The notes under the pieces were generated by a model, which ran no database searches, was not told the DNA's origin, and saw only the letters and a program-made list of their open reading frames with translations. Source: Candidatus Omnitrophota bacterium (GTDB lineage: Bacteria > Omnitrophota > Gorgyraeia > JABMRG01 > JAFGKX01). From it: a stretch of 8,362 nt of DNA. The position numbers and the translations under genes are program-made. This document shows, piece by piece, positions 6,797 to 8,362 of the stretch (position 1 is the stretch's first letter; each line of letters begins with the position of its first letter). The stretch spans positions 1 to 8,362 of the forward strand of contig JAFGKX010000139.1 in NCBI GenBank assembly GCA_016928375.1, in the 5' to 3' direction.

Positions 6797-6846
6797 GTCC
6801 CTCGCTATTATCAAATGCTCGGGACAATTTTAACTTCATTAAAATT
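6797..6846 (+). promoter_or_regulatory. Structured 5' leader / dyad upstream of nitroreductase
   Basis: The predicted leader holds two inverted repeats. GTCCC (6797-6801) pairs with GGGAC (6820-6824). AATTTTAA (6826-6833) and TTAAAATT (6839-6846) form a perfect 8-bp stem with a 5-base loop, CTTCA. The second stem ends directly before the GGGGG ribosome site at 6847-6851. It could be an operator for a dimeric repressor, or an mRNA hairpin that affects ribosome access. It matches no riboswitch class that I recognise. Lacking a following T-run, it is not an intrinsic terminator. Confidence 0.35.
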
Positions 6847-6856
6847 GGGGGTAGCC

Positions 6857-7372
6857 ATGGATGTATTTGAAGCGATAAAACAAAGACGCAGTGTGCGTTC
6901 TTATAAGGATAAACCAATAGCGGAAAAAGATTTAATGAGAATTCTGGAGGCTGCGCGCCTCGCGCCGTCTGCCAAGAACTTTCAGGAATGGCGTTTTGTG
7001 GTAGTAAAAGATAAAAGAATAAGGGAAAAATTATCCGAGGCAGCCAAAGGGCAGCGTTCCGTAGCCCAAGCGCCTGTTGTTATTGCCTGCTGCGCCAAGA
7101 CTGATAATCATGTAATGACCTGCGGGCAATTGTGCTACCCTATAGACCTTGCTATTGCCATTGATCATATGATTTTAGAGGCAACGGAGCTTGGCATAGG
7201 AAGCTGCTGGATAGGCGCATTTTACGAGGACAGGGTAAAAGAAGTACTCAATATACCCGAGGCAATAAGAGTTGTGGAACTTTTGCCTTTGGGCTATCCT
7301 GCCGATAAAAAACCTGTTGAAAAGCCAAGGCTTTCCTTAAAAGAAATTGTTAAATACGAAAAATGGAGCTAA
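6857..7372 (+). CDS. Nitroreductase-family FMN oxidoreductase
   Basis: I choose the ATG at 6857 (171 residues) over the in-frame ATG at 6815. The family normally begins DVFEAIKQRRSVRSY directly, and a GGGGG ribosome site lies at 6847-6851. Visible motifs are RRSVRSY (10-16, FMN phosphate contacts), LAPSAKNFQEWRF (35-47), GIGSCWIGAFYEDRVKEVLNIPE (113-135) and LPLGYPAD (143-150), in typical order for small NAD(P)H-dependent nitroreductases, which act as FMN homodimers on nitro, quinone or flavin substrates. Five cysteines (78, 79, 89, 93, 117) include C89-x3-C93. There is no signal peptide, so it should be cytoplasmic. The true substrate is unknown. Its own promoter and a structured leader precede it. 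Its stop codon interlocks with that of the opposing rubredoxin-like gene, so the two convergent transcripts would overlap. Confidence 0.93.
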   Translation: MDVFEAIKQRRSVRSYKDKPIAEKDLMRILEAARLAPSAKNFQEWRFVVVKDKRIREKLSEAAKGQRSVAQAPVVIACCAKTDNHVMTCGQLCYPIDLAIAIDHMILEATELGIGSCWIGAFYEDRVKEVLNIPEAIRVVELLPLGYPADKKPVEKPRLSLKEIVKYEKWS

Positions 7373-7548
7373 TTGAACTGGCTTAACAGGGTCTTCTTAA
7401 ACAATATTCTGTGATTTTGGCATTTCGGGCACCATTCCGGTGGGCGCGTATCTACCTTATGCCCGCATATCTGGCATACATAACCAAATCCCGTAATATC
7501 GTATTGTGGTTTTTCTTGCGGGTTTTCGAGTATTTTTAAGGAATGCAT
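7369..7548 (-). CDS. Small rubredoxin-like (CxxC...CPxC) metal-binding protein
   Basis: This 59-residue gene is easily missed because of its size. It starts at ATG 7548-7546 behind an ideal AGGAGGT site (7560-7554, 5-nt spacing) and ends at TAG 7371-7369. The sequence contains YVCQICGHKV (23-32) and PPEWCPKC (36-43), so Cys25/Cys28 and Cys40/Cys43 form a rubredoxin-type knuckle pair. The spacing between pairs (11 residues) resembles the short rubredoxin domain at the C-terminus of rubrerythrins rather than free rubredoxin, and the tail NHRILFKK also fits. It could bind iron for electron transfer or zinc. It lies 48 bp after the PEBP gene on the same strand and convergent to the nitroreductase, for which it is a conceivable electron partner (inference). 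Confidence 0.88.
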   Translation of the reverse strand: MHSLKILENPQEKPQYDITGFGYVCQICGHKVDTRPPEWCPKCQNHRILFKKTLLSQFN

Positions 7549-7553
7549 AGTTT

Positions 7554-7560
7554 ACCTCCT
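7554..7560 (-). promoter_or_regulatory. Strong Shine-Dalgarno site of the rubredoxin-like gene
   Basis: AGGAGGT on the minus strand, 5 nt before the ATG, is the closest match to the 16S rRNA tail in the window. It is a main argument that this 59-codon frame is translated. Confidence 0.8.
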
Positions 7561-7596
7561 ATAGTATATAACCCACAAGGAAGCAAAATATTCCAA

Positions 7597-8028
7597 TTAT
7601 CTTTTATATAACCCTATCAATTCAGCCTTATCAAGTATATGGCCCTGCATTGCTTTTTCAAGCTGCGCCTTACTTATGCCTTCTTGCAAATTTAATACGG
7701 TATCCAGAGCATATATCTTAAAGAAATAGCGATGTGTCTTTCCGGGAGGCGGGTATGGGCCGTGATAACTCATTTCTCCGGCAGTATTTGCCCCTTGTTT
7801 TCCGGAAGCACTGTTTTCCTCTATTTTAGATGTGACCGGAATATCAAACACCACCCAGTGCACCCATGTGCCAGATACTGCGTCAGGATCCTCGACTATT
7901 AGGACAAGGCTTTTTACGCCTGCTGGTATATTTTCTATGGTTAGCGGCGGATTGATATCCTCGCCTTTGCCGGTAAATTTATCCGGCATAAGCTGATTAT
8001 TTTTAAATTCAGGGCTTTTTATTTCCAT
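7597..8028 (-). CDS. YbhB/YbcL family Raf kinase inhibitor-like protein (PEBP fold)
   Basis: This 143-residue member of the phosphatidylethanolamine-binding protein family shows the N-terminal F-x-x-x-Y/F-x-G-x-G-x-D-x-x-P pattern (FTGKGEDINPPL 18-29), then LVLIVEDPDA (41-50), VHWVVFDIP (56-64) and YHGPYPPPGKTHRYFFKIYALD (88-109). These are the conserved ligand-pocket residues (Asp47, Pro48, Asp49, His57, His89, Gly90, Pro91). The length is typical for bacterial members, usually ~150-180. There is no signal peptide, so it is cytoplasmic like YbhB rather than periplasmic like YbcL. The molecular role of bacterial members is poorly defined. ATG 8028 overlaps the end of the preceding gene by 10 bp, which suggests coupling. 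The rubredoxin-like gene follows. Confidence 0.93.
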   Translation of the reverse strand: MEIKSPEFKNNQLMPDKFTGKGEDINPPLTIENIPAGVKSLVLIVEDPDAVSGTWVHWVVFDIPVTSKIEENSASGKQGANTAGEMSYHGPYPPPGKTHRYFFKIYALDTVLNLQEGISKAQLEKAMQGHILDKAELIGLYKR

Positions 8029-8328
8029 TGATTTATCCGCTCAAAAAACACTTCTTTTGTCTGGATATTGGCGTCATACACACCCTGTACCCAATAATCA
8101 TTAATCCATAAGAATTTAATCCTGTGAACTCCGGATGTAAGGCCGGCGATAAAACTGCCGCTTCTATATTTGGTAGCGCTTGCAGGAACAACGATATCGC
8201 CTTTGTAAATATCATCCACAAATACTTTAAGGTTGAATGCGGTATATGTATCGGGGATTTTGCCAAAAATATTCTTAGCCTTAAGCCCTATCTTCCATTG
8301 TCCATTTGTGCCGGACGGAACAATAATA
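8019..8328 (-). CDS. C-terminal fragment of a probable carbohydrate-binding beta-sandwich protein
   Basis: About 102 genuine C-terminal residues precede the TAA at 8021-8019. The reading frame stays open through 8329-8362, but that part is adapter-derived (it would read FFFKQKTAYD) and must not be counted as protein. The real part is beta-rich: WKIGLKAKN, FNLKVFVDD, then SGSFIAGLTSGVHRIKF and LWINDYWVQGVYDANIQ, and it ends with VFFERINQWK. The G-x-H-x-(I/V)-x-(F/L)...NDY(W/Y)...D-x-N pattern resembles calcium-dependent xylan-binding modules (CBM36/60-like), here with DAN where DRN is common. The N-terminal part, including any signal peptide or catalytic domain, lies beyond the contig. An internal ATG at 8219 would give a 66-residue frame but looks like a mid-domain methionine, not a start. 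The module assignment is by eye. Confidence 0.55.
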
Positions 8329-8362
8329 TCGTATGCCGTCTTCTGCTTGAAAAAAAAAATAT
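8329..8362. other. Illumina P7 adapter plus poly-A read-through (sequencing artefact at contig end)
   Basis: Positions 8329-8349 match, base for base, the end of the Illumina P7/3' adapter as I know it (it contains GTATGCCGTCTTCTGCTTG). A run of ten A follows (8350-8359), as seen when a read passes the end of the adapter. Extending the match to 8326 gives 23 of 24 bases of the TruSeq form, but 8326-8328 may be genomic. This stretch is not biological sequence. Confidence 0.95.

Noticed and set aside
6815..6856. Longer nitroreductase reading from the ATG at 6815
   Set aside because: It adds 14 residues not expected for the family, runs through the predicted leader hairpin, and has no ribosome site. 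The ATG at 6857 has one.
6781..6874. Possible leader peptide from ATG 6781
   Set aside because: It has no ribosome site, overlaps the nitroreductase start out of frame, and shows no run of regulatory codons.
8033..8266. 77-residue minus-strand frame overlapping the carbohydrate-binding fragment
   Set aside because: It is a different frame from the one with a recognisable beta-sandwich pattern, its start lies inside that gene, and it shows no domain features.
8350..8359. Poly-A run as a genuine homopolymer or terminator
   Set aside because: It directly follows adapter sequence and is best explained as read-through past the adapter end.

Overview
The window reads as bacterial chromosome from an uncultured, Gram-negative-type organism. 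It holds compact, overlapping genes, type IV pilin-like genes, a fused pabB-pabC gene, ATG/GTG/TTG starts and standard stop codons. The base composition is moderately AT-rich and even from gene to gene. I cannot fix the phylum. A candidate phylum such as Omnitrophota would fit the style, but that is only a guess. The right end carries Illumina adapter sequence plus poly-A, so the window runs to the raw end of a short-read contig, probably metagenomic.

Right end, 7369-8362, minus strand. Genuine sequence starts inside the C-terminal ~100 residues of a probable carbohydrate-binding beta-sandwich protein. It overlaps a cytoplasmic PEBP/YbhB-like gene, which is followed by a 59-residue rubredoxin-like metal-binding protein. 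The last gene's stop codon interlocks with the stop of a plus-strand FMN nitroreductase (6857-7372).

Middle, 4929-6856. A divergent promoter region (6690-6856) separates the nitroreductase from pabBC. pabBC encodes a bifunctional aminodeoxychorismate synthase component I / aminodeoxychorismate lyase for the p-aminobenzoate branch of folate synthesis. A perfect 9-bp-stem palindrome sits in its interdomain linker.

Left half, 1-4882, minus strand, looks like one tight operon. A HAD phosphatase (phosphoglycolate phosphatase-like) is followed by a UvrD/PcrA/Rep helicase, a half-length TauE/SafE membrane protein, a PilX-like pilus assembly protein, a GspI/PilV-like minor pseudopilin, a pilin with a C-terminal Ig-like domain, and the N-terminus of a GspF/PilC inner-membrane platform protein that runs off the left edge. 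From the phosphatase to the pilin, consecutive genes overlap or lie within 4 bp of each other, which implies translational coupling. The pilin-platform gap is 51 bp. The pilus/type II secretion locus presumably continues to the left (ATPase, secretin and peptidase genes are not seen here).

I see no rRNA, tRNA, CRISPR array, transposase or convincing intrinsic terminator. No wholly new system is evident. The most notable items are the adapter artefact, the palindrome inside pabBC, two candidate leaderless extended -10 promoters, the Ig-fused pilin, the short rubredoxin-like gene and the half-size TauE in a pilus operon.
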